23,195 nt of DNA from Chara braunii (GCA_003427395.1 BFEA01000020.1:2410337-2433531); one strand, 5' to 3'. Counted from the first letter of the stretch, positions 1-8,192 are shown. Translations and numbers: made by a program. Notes: generated by a model not told the origin, from the letters alone.

Positions 1-5
1 TTGTT

Positions 6-6
<1 letters not shown>

Positions 7-41
<35 letters not shown>

Positions 42-375
42 GCTTAGACCAACGATCATTTCGAACCGCGTAGCCTAAAGCCATTCCCCCCCGTCGAAAC
101 TACCGACCCGAGTTCGAGTCCCGAAGGACTCGAAAAAAAATTTGGACCATTTATCGATTTATGCATGTCATCCTTGCACAGGGGCCATGTTGTTTCAGCG
201 CGGCTGATTTTGGCCGCGAGATATGAAGATCTCACGGTCAAAATTGACCTCGTTTCCTGTTCCTCTCGGTGGGCTGCTGCAAAAGGAGCTAGCCCAAGTA
301 GTGTCGTGTCGGGTTTGATCCCGGTATCTGCTAGATGATAAATTGGCACGTTATCCTACTGGGCTAGTTCCTACC
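7..375 (-). mobile_element. Candidate tRNA-derived SINE, minus strand, with poly(A) tail
   Basis: Read on the minus strand, the right end carries TAGCCCAGTAGG (355-366), a full match to the pol III A-box pattern TRGCNNAGYNGG. About 32 bases downstream is a B-box-like GGGATCAAACCC (311-322). The element then runs through a unique body to a 34-base A run, seen as T at 7-40. Head, body and A tail in this order are the hallmark of a tRNA-derived SINE. The tRNA part does not fold into a proper anticodon stem, so it is not a working tRNA gene. About 30 bases of the body (158-190) recur in the other orientation at 22736-22769, supporting a dispersed family. The window begins at the tail, so a target-site duplication cannot be tested. 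Boundaries are approximate. Confidence 0.5.
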
Positions 376-798
376 ACAGTAAGGTAGGAGCAACTTTTTT
401 TTATGAAGAGCTCCGCCTCAGTGGAACGTCCGTCTATGCCTGCGCCGGCCGTTTACCATGTCGGTCGCCCATCCTTTCAAACGAGCGTCGAGCCTCATAG
501 AATGGGATGCTGGACCTTCAACACGTAAGTGCGGGTTCAAGAACCGACGAGGGCAAATGCTTGAAGCGCATGACTTCGGACCCCATACCTTTTCGCGTCG
601 TAGTCGCAGACATGACGCGGCCGCTCTTTTTGGTATTCCTATGCCCTGAATCGCGCGGCTGTCAATATTTTAGGTAGGATAGGTCTTAGCTTTAGCATTC
701 CCACGACCGTGTGCCCTCTGTGGCTCCACTAGAAACCGCGTATGGCAGGTCACACTGCCGATTACCGCCATTATTCTCGGACGTCACAAGCGTCCAGG
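376..798. other. Unassigned intergenic sequence
   Basis: I see no gene, RNA or clear repeat here. A 63-codon open frame at 458-649 has no recognisable motif and is probably chance. Confidence 0.5.
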
Positions 799-886
799 CT
801 AAGGTCCAAAAAAAGTTATAGTCTCTCGATCACCGGATACTAATATAAGGTATCTCAAGCAAGCAGACAACCTTACAAAGGTGGCT

Positions 887-916
887 GAGCAAATACCTTT
901 GCAAGGGTGTCTGCTC
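887..916. repeat. Imperfect 30-bp palindrome, family member 1
   Basis: Arms GAGCAAATACC and GGGTGTCTGCTC face each other around TTTGCAA. The same kind of palindrome occurs at 11878-11903 and 21596-21621 with much better arm pairing. Confidence 0.6.
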
Positions 917-974
917 CGACACCGGATACTAATATAACATAATCCGGGAGCGGGACGGGCCAGGGCAGCATGGG

Positions 975-1078
975 CACGTGGCACGTGCTCGTGAGGCGGC
1001 CTTGCCACGTGCAAGTGCGGCGACCTTGGCCTTGGCGCTTGCACGAGCACACGTCATGACGCTCTTCTTTTTCACGTG
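975..1078. promoter_or_regulatory. Cluster of four CACGTG (G-box) hexamers
   Basis: CACGTG is present at 975-980, 982-987, 1006-1011 and 1073-1078. In plants this hexamer is the core of the G-box bound by bZIP and bHLH factors. Four copies in about 100 bp is more than expected by chance. Because it lies in the internal stub of a retroelement, it may be a retroelement enhancer or only a by-product of the local inverted repeats. No promoter function is shown. Confidence 0.3.
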
Positions 1079-1232
1079 ACACTCTTCTTTTTCGCGCGTC
1101 ACTCAGCCCTGCTCACTTTTCCTGTTGTTTCCCGTCTTCTGCCTCCGAAAAAGGGCCAAAATCTTGCTATCGGGATTACACCATTTTTGCACACTTGAGA
1201 GATGGGATATGGGTGGAGCGGGGACCGTTCCC

Positions 1233-1244
1233 GCTCTGATACCA
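1233..1244 (-). promoter_or_regulatory. Primer-binding site complementary to initiator tRNA-Met
   Basis: The minus strand reads TGGTATCAGAGC, complementary to the 3' end of initiator tRNA-Met and the commonest primer-binding site of plant LTR retrotransposons. It sits one base after a sequence ending GTCACA, as expected just inside a 5' LTR ending in CA. All 12 bases match, which fixes the orientation of the element as minus strand. Confidence 0.85.
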
Positions 1245-1508
1245 GTGTGACGGACCCACAGGGATGGCAGTCTGTCAGAATCAAGATGAAGGGATGAGGA
1301 CGGGCGAGATGGAGATGGAGCTAGAAGGGACAGACGGACTGACTGGACTGGACTGGCCTGGTACCGACAGTGGTACCGGCCAGGACTGGACTGGGCTAAA
1401 TGAGCACACGGCCTGTGGGGGCAGGCCACGGCCAAACAGGCAAAATAGCCAGATAGCCCTGCCTCTAGGCCAGAGCAGCTAGAGGCACGCTGCAACCTAC
1501 CGTCTTCA

Positions 1509-1595
1509 CCCGAATAGAACGCCCGGTCATTATAGCTGTATTTGGAGCAACTTCCAGTCCAGATGCAGTGATAATGACCAGGCATTCTATTCGGG
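1509..1595. repeat. 25-bp inverted repeat inside the LTR
   Basis: 1509-1533 and 1571-1595 are reverse complements at 23 of 25 positions, separated by 37 bases. The arms begin CCCGAATAGAA and end GGTCATTAT. Transcribed, it would fold into a stable hairpin. Confidence 0.8.
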
Positions 1596-1680
1596 CTATG
1601 AAGGTGGTCCACCTGGTCTGCTTTCTGACCAGATCCCCTCTCAGGTGGCACGCTGTTCCACGTGTTGGACGGACTACTGG

Positions 1681-1864
1681 TGGCCTCCACGCAATTCCAA
1701 TGGTCATGATTTGGTTATGGGTTTCACGATCTAGTGGTGGCCTCCACTCCAATCTTCTAGTGCTGGCCTTTACGCAATCCCACTGAGTGGTCATGATTTG
1801 GTTATGGGTTTCATGTCCTCGACGAACACGTGCCGTTCATGGAAACCCATAACCAAATCATGAC
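1681..1864. repeat. Direct plus inverted triplication of a 25-bp motif
   Basis: The motif beginning GGTCATGATTTGG occurs directly at 1702-1726 and 1789-1813 (87-bp period, with TGGCCT and ACGCAAT also repeated upstream). It occurs again inverted at about 1839-1864. The last two copies form a hairpin with arms of about 24 bp. Confidence 0.8.
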
Positions 1865-2160
1865 GACAACTTGGGGAAGAGAGAAGAGAGGACATAACAT
1901 TTTCCCCTTCGAAGACAGTAGCCATGATTTTGTTCCAGCGGTAATCGGACGACATAGGGGTCCTGATGACACCCATGAGGACCGTAGCACCACGCGATCA
2001 AATGACAACCATCTTACAGCACGTGTTGTCACACTGTGCCTTGATGACTGATGTGAAAGAAGGCAGAATTATCGAAGCAGGGTAATGTGAACCGATCGTA
2101 ATGATGTTGCCATGAGAGGGAGGACCCAGCAAAGTGGTCCAGTTTGTAAGGGACCCATCT

Positions 2161-2281
2161 TTAACACCACCCCCCACAAAAAAATAAAAAAAGAGAAAAA
2201 GAAAAATGTGGGCCAGTTAGGGGCTACCCACCTTTCCCCACTACGTGTGCTCTCCGTTAGGGGCTACCCATCTTGACCCTC

Positions 2282-2321
<40 letters not shown>

Positions 2322-2475
2322 AAATGGACCAGTTACGGGCGACCCATCTTGCCACCAAGTGTACTCTTCGTTTATGGGCTAACCATCTTGACCCCCCCCC
2401 CCCCTTTCCCCTTGCATAACATACGGAAGAGGCGCACTCCCTATTTCAAAACGGGTAGCCCCTAACGTCATAAAA
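2161..2475. repeat. 40-bp-phased GGGGCTACCC repeat block with poly(C)
   Basis: TTAGGGGCTACCCA occurs at about 2217 and 2257. Degenerate copies (TTACGGGCGACCCA, TTATGGGCTAACCA) lie near 2333 and 2372, so the units are about 39-40 bp apart in two pairs. Each pair ends in a C run: 38 C at 2283-2320 and 13 C at 2392-2404. An inverted copy, GGGTAGCCCCTAAC, closes the block at about 2454-2467. This suggests a degenerate foldback element rather than a plain tandem array. Confidence 0.6.
2283..2320. repeat. Poly(C) run of 38 bases
   Basis: An uninterrupted 38-base cytosine homopolymer. Such runs are rare and the true length is likely uncertain because of sequencing slippage. Confidence 0.95.
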
Positions 2476-3281
2476 GAGCAGTCTCATCGACAATGGCATC
2501 ATTAGCCTTGCATTGGGCATGCCTAGCCTTCTCTAAGGGCCTAAGCACAAGGACTTTCCGGAGTGAATTTGAGCGCAAACTACAGTCAGATGCATCCAGC
2601 AAAGTTCTAGTGTGACAGGGCTTTTTTTTCCGCTTTTTGCCTGTAAGATTCTTTTTTCCCCTTTCGAAAGAAAAATACAAAAGCAGGTGGCGAACTTGAC
2701 CCAAAACAAGAAATCTCGACCAAGACACGAACCAGAGAGAGATCCAGCGTTAAAACATAACAAATTATTATTAATATTATTGTCGACCAGGACATGAAGC
2801 AAAGAGAGATCCATTACATACAAAAGGCAATGATCATTACTCTTCAGTCCACAAGTAATTAGCTGAACAAGATATAAGCCCTGACGATTTCGGTTTAAAC
2901 GAAATTTTCGGTCAGCAACGTCAAAGTTAAATGCCCAAAGGAGTGTTAACACATCGTTTTACGACTTATAGCCTTATGAGGTTGCATTGTGTTTGATGGA
3001 AGACGGTAGGATTATGTTTGATGGAAGACGATAGGACTTGCTATCACTCTTATCACAGCGACAAAAGATCAAGGTAGTGATTACGTGTTGCATATAAGCA
3101 GCTGCATCGAGGCCCACCACCCTTCTGCAGGACAAATCAGGGGGTGGGGAGAAGCAGCACACTTTAAGTAGAATAGAAAGAGAGCACATTACGTGAGGCT
3201 TTTACTCTCGTGGAGGACACAATGTACCTCACAGCCACTCCAGCATCACCATTCTTGAGAGCAAGGCTTTGTTGTGAGAGT
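2476..3281. other. Unassigned sequence with short tandem duplications
   Basis: No gene is recognised. A minus-strand open frame of 139 codons (2533-2952) has no motif I know. Two weakly similar segments begin at about 2718 and 2783 (GACCAAGACA / GACCAGGACA, both followed by AGAGAGATCCA). A 25-bp tandem duplication lies at 2990-3014 and 3015-3039 (TGTTTGATGGAAGACG in both). Confidence 0.5.
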
Positions 3282-3505
3282 GCTGTCACCCGGCAATCTT
3301 CAAATAAACTTCGGAGTAACTGTCAAAAACATTCCAAGTTGAGTTGCTACACATCTGCGTCCCTGTGTGCTTGTGCTGCCGATCGGATTCTGGCGCTGTC
3401 ACGAGGAATTTTCAAGGGACTTCGGAGTAGCTGCCAAAACGCTTCCGTATTGAGTTGCTAGACATCGGCGTCCTTATGTGCTTCTGCTGCCGATCGAATT
3501 ATGGC
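3282..3505. repeat. Tandem duplication, unit 111-113 bp
   Basis: The block from 3282 to 3394 is repeated from 3395 to about 3505. Anchors are ACTTCGGAGTA at 3308 and 3419 (111-bp period), GAGTTGCTA and TGCTGCCGATCG. The copies differ by scattered substitutions, so the duplication is old. Short open frames across it are not conserved between copies. Confidence 0.85.
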
Positions 3506-3903
3506 CTTATCACCGATGAAAGGACGGAGACGGTGGTCGCATGTCCCAGCTTCCCTCTCCTTTCCGAGAGGCCGAGTCATCAATCAGTAAATCACAGATC
3601 TCTCGAAAAGGAACGTCGTGACCAACTACTACGACAACCATCCGATCCGTAAGGATGTTTCACCGGACGGCCTTGTGGTGGATCTGACGACCCTAAGGGT
3701 TGTGGATTAGGAATATACTTTTGCCCTCATTGGATAAGACCCACACCCACTGATCGGAGATGAGCAATACATTCTCTCAGACGCACAACTCAACCCAGTA
3801 AGTAAGACGAATTATACCGGTGTCCACGAAACACGTGTCTGAGAGAAATCTTCTAGAAAAATTGGATATGACATTCGTCCGATTCCCACGATCTCATCAC
3901 GAG
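3506..3903. other. Unassigned sequence
   Basis: I see no gene or strong repeat between the 111-bp duplication and the TG-rich tract. Confidence 0.5.
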
Positions 3904-3918
3904 GTCTGTGTGTCTGTT

Positions 3919-3979
<61 letters not shown>

Positions 3980-4411
3980 CTGTCTTTGTAGGTGTGTGTC
4001 TGTACGTTTGTGTGTGTCTGTCTGTTTGTGTGTGCCTGTCTGTTTTTGTGTGTGTATTATGTTCGCTATAACATATTACCATCACGATAAAAGAATATCT
4101 GAGTACGTGTGTGTGCGCGCGTTTGGCGTTCGCGTAGGTGTGTGCGCGTGTGAGTGTCTCTGCATGTGCCCGCGCGCACGCACGTGTGTGTCTGAATATA
4201 ATTTTATGAAAGAAACCAGTACCGTAACAGAAAGCTTGTCGGACGACGACGTGCGTGCGCGAGGGTGTGCGCATGTGTGTGAAATGTGTCCGTGCTGTGT
4301 GCACGTGTGTGCTCATGTGTGTGCATGTGAACATACATACAACTCATCATGACATCTTTGCGTGTGTGGTGTGGAGATGTGCGTTTGTGTGTATGAGCGT
4401 GTGTGTGCTAG
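3904..4411. repeat. TG-rich tract with (TG)29 microsatellite
   Basis: 3921-3978 is an uninterrupted (TG)29. It is followed by about 430 bases of degenerate TG/TGTC/GCGC repeats. Alternating purine-pyrimidine runs of this kind can adopt Z-DNA. The cysteine- and valine-rich open frames here are translations of the microsatellite. Confidence 0.95.
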
Positions 4412-4419
4412 CTCGCGCG

Positions 4420-4422
<3 letters not shown>

Positions 4423-4460
<38 letters not shown>

Positions 4461-4461
4461 N

Positions 4462-4538
<77 letters not shown>
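4423..4538. repeat. (AG)n microsatellite of about 116 bp
   Basis: An almost perfect AG dinucleotide array, interrupted only by an N at 4461. It is a homopurine-homopyrimidine mirror tract able to form H-DNA. The Leu/Ser and Arg/Glu open frames are artefacts of the repeat. Confidence 0.97.
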
Positions 4539-4541
<3 letters not shown>

Positions 4542-4748
4542 GTTCCATAGGAGCAGATGCGGAAAAAGAAACCCAAAGAGAGTCACAGAGGCAAGAGGGG
4601 AGCGACGGAGAGAGAAAGGGCGGCACGGCTTGTGAATGTTCGTATGCACCACGTGCGCAAGGAGAGTGTCTCGAAAGGATTCCCGCCACGATCTTTGTCA
4701 TTTCATTTCTTGATCTCCAGATTCTCGACAATGTTTTAATTCTTTTTC

Positions 4749-4808
4749 AAATTTCCACAAATTTCCGCAAATTTCCACAAATTTCCACAAATTTCCACAA
4801 ATTTCACG
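4749..4808. repeat. 10-bp minisatellite, six units
   Basis: Six head-to-tail units of AAATTTCCAC with one substitution in unit 2 and a diverged last unit. Confidence 0.95.
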
Positions 4809-5928
4809 AATAGCTTGGAGTTTCATTACCATTTTTACGTAGCGTATCTAAGTAAATTCCTTCGCCTTTCTGTTTTTGTTTTTTCCCTTCCTGGTTTCGT
4901 TTTTTTTTCTTTTCCTGGAACGAGCTATTGCGATTAAAGAGGGAGTTGTCACGTCAAGCGTGCCCGCATCTCTCCTCGACCCAGGGATACTCACACTATT
5001 ATGACTTTTCCACTTATTTTAGGACGAAATTGCGGTCAGATACTTCCAGGTCGGGCCGCAAATGCGGTCGGATACATTCAAGATAGAGCTAGTTTGAGTA
5101 ACGGGCCTTACCTTTGATGGGTGTTGTCGGCACAGGTGTAATACACCTCCCGCAAAGAAAAGAGAGATGCCAAGAAACAGACAGATCGCCTTCTGGCGAT
5201 GCTCCATGGTCAGATACAGACGAAGGCAAAGAGAGCGATCCCGACCGCCACAAGGCCCCCCAAAGCCCCCGACGACAATCCTTCACAGAACGAAAGCGGT
5301 TGTCATTGTCATTTCCGAAAAACGCCGGTGTAAAGCAGGTACTACTGGTAGGTTGCAGCAGTGTTCTTGGCCAACGCAGATGCTGCAGGCTGACACGTGT
5401 CGATCTTGCCATGAACAACGTGTTTCCTCTCTTGTTTTAAACAGCAGCAGTGATACCTGTCGCCCTTGCGTCCTCCATTCGTAGTGGACGAATCTGACCG
5501 CAATGACCGCCACATTCCTGTAGGAACGTGACCGCAAGCGGCTCCTGAAAACAGTTGAACAAGTCCTCAGGCCCAGACCCCACAACTTGGCGCCTCCCCA
5601 CGCCAATGGGGGGAAAACTGGCTCGATGTACCGGCAAACGGAGGAGGACCTTGAAGCTGTCCAAGCAGACAGCAACGGAGAAATGTGGAGCCGGGAAGAG
5701 GGAGAGGACGACGCGATTGGGGACGGTTGGCTACGGAGGCGCTACGCGTGAACAGTCGGCCGGTTTACTTCGTGGTCTCAATAACTGTCGAGACAAAGGT
5801 TGTATGGGAGGTCGAATACTAAGCCTAGTTGAGCAGGTTGTATGGGATTACAACCCGGACCTGTGTTCTTGATTTGAGCTTTACTTGCAGTGGTTCTTTA
5901 GGCTGTTTGGTCTGTGAAATTTGTTTCT
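4809..5928. other. Unassigned sequence with overlapping short open frames
   Basis: Open frames of 105-130 codons overlap on both strands between 5089 and 5872 (for example 5283-5675 minus). None shows a recognisable domain and none clearly excludes the others. Weak direct repeats occur: TGCGGTC(A/G)GATAC at about 5031 and 5063, and GGTTGTATGGGA at about 5799 and 5837. This may be a decayed element, but I cannot name it. Confidence 0.4.
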
Positions 5929-6040
5929 CAGAGGATCGATCCTCTGGCGGGCTTCTCCCGTAAGCGAAACTGGGAAACTGGGTAATGCTCCCGTAAGCGA
6001 AACTTGGCTTCTCTGGTAGACTGTGAGGACCCCCGGCCTC
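5929..6040. repeat. Perfect 18-bp palindrome, 33-bp direct repeat and shared terminus
   Basis: CAGAGGATCGATCCTCTG (5929-5946) is a perfect palindrome. It is followed by CTCCCGTAAGCGAAACT at 5955 and 5988 (33-bp period). A 25-base segment starting GGTAGACTGTGAGG (6015-6040) recurs at 16902-16926 with one indel, and similarity continues weakly for about 30 more bases. Both therefore appear to be pieces of one dispersed repeat. Confidence 0.7.
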
Positions 6041-6109
6041 GTTGATTCCCTTGGCAATTAAAACTGCAATTAAAAAACAAAACAAAAAGTACTACGTCTC
6101 CTTACTTGT

Positions 6110-6185
6110 GTTTTTTCTTTTTGGAAACATTTCCGATATGCCCCTGAAAGTTTGATTTATTTTGCCGGTAGCCCCTGACCAAATA
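6110..6185. mobile_element. Fragment of the 30-bp-phased foldback element
   Basis: GATATGCCCCTGAAAG at about 6135 and GGTAGCCCCTGACC at about 6167 are spaced 31 bases apart. They flank GTTTGATTTATTT, which is also at the left end of the copy at 9738-10127. Only one terminus is present, so this is a truncated copy. Confidence 0.55.
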
Positions 6186-6298
6186 ACAGCTAGCCAACAC
6201 TCTCCCACACACCATACACAACCCACTCGCACTCACACGCACACCCATGTTGGCCAAGGACCCTGCTAATACCGATCACAGGTATCAAGCGGACAATC

Positions 6299-6400
6299 TT
6301 TTCTTTTTTTTTCAGCACGTGCTGGTGCTGGGAATCGGGCCCAGCGTCCCATATGGAAAATTACATCAAATTTTGAAAATATGAGATACCGGGGCCATTG
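6299..6400 (-). mobile_element. Dispersed retroposon-like repeat 'R', copy 1
   Basis: A T-rich run (6299-6312) is followed by CAGCACGTGCTG, GGGAATCGGGCCCAGCGTCC and CATATGGAAAATTACAT. The same T run plus core order is found at 16172-16290 and 20531-20745. Read on the minus strand, each copy ends in an A run, suggesting a poly(A)-tailed retroposon. The core contains GCTGG...CCAGC, a small stem. Confidence 0.6.
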
Positions 6401-6423
6401 CCCGGCTTTGGCTAAGAAAAAAA

Positions 6424-7167
6424 TTGAGCTACTTAGGAGAATACGACAAACTTCAGAATCGGACAAGATTCAGAAACCGACTCAGGAGCGCCCCGTCAAT
6501 CCTCTCTCTGGCAAGACTTACTGCAACAGAGCCACCATCTCCGTTGCTGCTGTACCCTATTTCCATCCTACCAGCTAGCCCCCGCACTAGTAGGATGCTT
6601 GATATCCCACCATCTACTTCTCCCACTCACCTAAAAGACTCAACCCCCCCAATCCATCCCCTGTACCCCACTCCGGCAAGACTTACTGCAGCAGAGCCAC
6701 CATCTCCGCTGCTGCTGTACCCTATTCCTGTCCTGCCAGCTAGCCCTCTTGCTAGTAGGACGCATAATATCCCGCCTTCTCCTTCTCCCACTCACCTCAG
6801 TCTCTTAAGAAAACGTCTGAGCAATACGGAAAACATAGAAATAGACCTCCTAGGTCCTACAAATGTTTCAAAAACCTTTGAAATCCCTAACCAACCCTTC
6901 CAAAGCACTCCAACACTGTCCTACTCCCTGCCGACCTCTTCCAGGTCTCACAGCCCCACATCTTGCTGGGTTACAGGGCAACACAACTCACCCCAGCTCC
7001 GACCAGCGTCGTCCCAGCAGCAACCCTTAGTTGTCCCGTGGATTGCCCACCCCAAAGCATCCCCAGATCTCCCTACCAGGCCTCACGCTCCTGCGTCAGC
7101 AGGTCACAGGGCAACACCCCAGCACCGGCCAGCGTCGTTCTGGCATCGAACAGCCATAGGTCACTGA
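6424..7167 (+). CDS. Proline/serine-rich hypothetical open frame with internal 55-residue duplication
   Basis: A 247-codon frame rich in Pro, Ser, Thr and Leu. Codons near 30-85 and 85-140 form two tandem 55-residue repeats (165 bp, 6511 and 6676) that share EPPSPLLLYPI and PTHL. The duplication is in frame, which is some evidence for selection, but the whole region is C-rich and naturally poor in stop codons. A third, more diverged DNA copy lies at about 7581-7678 outside this frame. I recognise no domain, signal peptide or family. It could be the low-complexity part of a decayed retroelement gag/ORF1 or not a gene at all. The start is simply the first ATG in frame. Confidence 0.25.
   Translation: MSYLGEYDKLQNRTRFRNRLRSAPSILSLARLTATEPPSPLLLYPISILPASPRTSRMLDIPPSTSPTHLKDSTPPIHPLYPTPARLTAAEPPSPLLLYPIPVLPASPLASRTHNIPPSPSPTHLSLLRKRLSNTENIEIDLLGPTNVSKTFEIPNQPFQSTPTLSYSLPTSSRSHSPTSCWVTGQHNSPQLRPASSQQQPLVVPWIAHPKASPDLPTRPHAPASAGHRATPQHRPASFWHRTAIGH
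6511..6840. repeat. 165-bp tandem duplication with a distant third copy
   Basis: Unit 1 begins at 6511 and unit 2 at 6676; both open with GCAAGACTTACTGCA and contain CCAGCTAGCCC and CTAGTAGGA. A third copy at about 7581-7678 keeps AGCCACCATCTC, GCCAGCTAGCCCTG and CTAGCGGGACGC. Confidence 0.85.
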
Positions 7168-7357
7168 GTATAACAGCATCGAAGCCTCCTAAGAAGAGTT
7201 CCTAGGACCCAGGGTCCAAAAACATTATTACGACCACCAGTCAACCATCTGCGTATGGTCAACCCTGATATCTATTTTTTTAGATTTTTTGTTTTTTTTT
7301 AAATGAATACAGTCAGCCCTCCTCCTATTTCCTTTCACCCCCTACTCTTCTTCATCT

Positions 7358-7910
7358 CCCGACGAGCCGACCTCCTCCACCACATAGTTCGGGAGAGAAG
7401 AATAATAGTCCAACGACTTCACCAAAATCCCATAGCGATGAAAAGCAAGCTTCAATTCTTCCTCTTCCTAAGACAGGCCGACCTCCTCCACCACATAGCT
7501 CGAAGGAGGAGGAAAAAGAAGTTCAATCCATCGCAAAACAGGCGCAGCACCCTAACCTCCCATCCCCTTACCGTCTTCCGGCACAGACTTACAACAACTA
7601 AGCCACCATCTCAACTGCAAATGTGCCCTAATCCAATCCCGCCAGCTAGCCCTGCTCACTAGCGGGACGCAATATTACCAAAAAAAAACTTCCCCCCTCC
7701 ACTTCAGTCCCACGCCTGTTCCATAGGCAGGTAAAAGACACCTGATCCCCACCCATACTCTTCCTAACCTCCTTATTCAACTGCATCCCGCGACAAGCCG
7801 ACCTCCTCCACCCATAGTTCGCGAGACGAAGAAAAGTGAAAGCGACAACCCTCGACTTCCTCTTGCGACAAGCCGACCTCCTCCACCACATAATTCGCAG
7901 AAGAAAACCG
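7358..7910. repeat. Four dispersed copies of a 45-bp motif
   Basis: GCCGACCTCCTCCACC occurs at about 7366, 7479, 7797 and 7873, each followed by (A)CATAGTTCG-like sequence and an AG-rich tail. Spacings are about 113, 318 and 76 bp, so this is not a simple tandem array. Confidence 0.85.
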
Positions 7911-8021
7911 AAAGTGATCCACCATCTGAAACTTGCCAGCCCTACCCAAACCTCAAAAACTTATCAGAACCTTCACCTGCCTGCCCCAACCCAAAACTAA
8001 CTCATCAGGGGAGGTAAACTT

Positions 8022-8192
8022 GCAATCCGAATTTAGAAACCCAATTGAGTCATGAAAAGCAAGGGATTAGAATTCGAAATCTGATTTATGAGTATCAAAA
8101 CTTTATGCAATCCGAATTTAAAAATCGAGTTGAGTCATGAAAATCAAGAAATTAGGATTCGAAATTTGATTTATAAGTATCAGTATCAAGAG
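8022..8192. repeat. 85-bp tandem duplication
   Basis: Units start at 8022 and 8107 with GCAATCCGAATTTA. They share TTGAGTCATGAAAA, GATTCGAAAT and TGATTTAT, with about 85% identity by eye. Confidence 0.85.

Larger units (their letters stand above)
799..1232 (-). mobile_element. Internal stub of a minus-strand LTR retrotransposon
   Basis: This sequence lies downstream (minus strand) of the primer-binding site at 1233-1244, where the untranslated leader and gag of an LTR retrotransposon should be. A minus-strand frame here encodes a Lys/Arg/Ala-rich stretch of about 50 residues ending at a stop near 930, with several Cys. This would fit the start of a basic gag-like protein, but no gag domain can be recognised. 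No protease, integrase or reverse transcriptase is visible, so the element is truncated, non-autonomous or interrupted. The left limit is uncertain. An 17-base direct repeat beginning CACCGGATAC occurs at 831-847 and 920-936, an 89-bp period. Confidence 0.4.
1246..2033 (-). mobile_element. LTR (5' LTR of a minus-strand retrotransposon)
   Basis: The segment starts TGTGAC (1246-1251) and ends GTCACA (2028-2033) on the plus strand, giving the short inverted termini TG...CA typical of LTRs. It adjoins the primer-binding site with a one-base spacer. Length is about 788 bp, ordinary for a plant LTR. The inner boundary is firm because of the primer-binding site. The outer boundary is inferred from the matching hexamer and could lie elsewhere. 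No second LTR is visible to the left, so the partner lies outside the window or is lost. Internal inverted and direct repeats are listed separately. Several minus-strand open frames cross the segment but show no domain. Confidence 0.6.

Noticed and set aside
1103-1690. 195-codon minus-strand open frame
   Set aside because: It runs from the LTR through the primer-binding site into the internal region, has no domain, and includes inverted-repeat sequence.
3918-4652. Several open frames of 87-142 codons rich in Cys/Val, Thr/His or Leu/Ser
   Set aside because: They are direct translations of the TG and AG microsatellites.
5089-5872. Overlapping 105-130-codon frames on both strands
   Set aside because: Mutually overlapping, no domain, no supported start; reported only as an unassigned region.
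6313-6356. Stem GCTGG...CCAGC in repeat R considered as a Helitron 3' end
   Set aside because: No CTRRT follows the stem, and all copies have a T run on the opposite side, which favours a retroposon.
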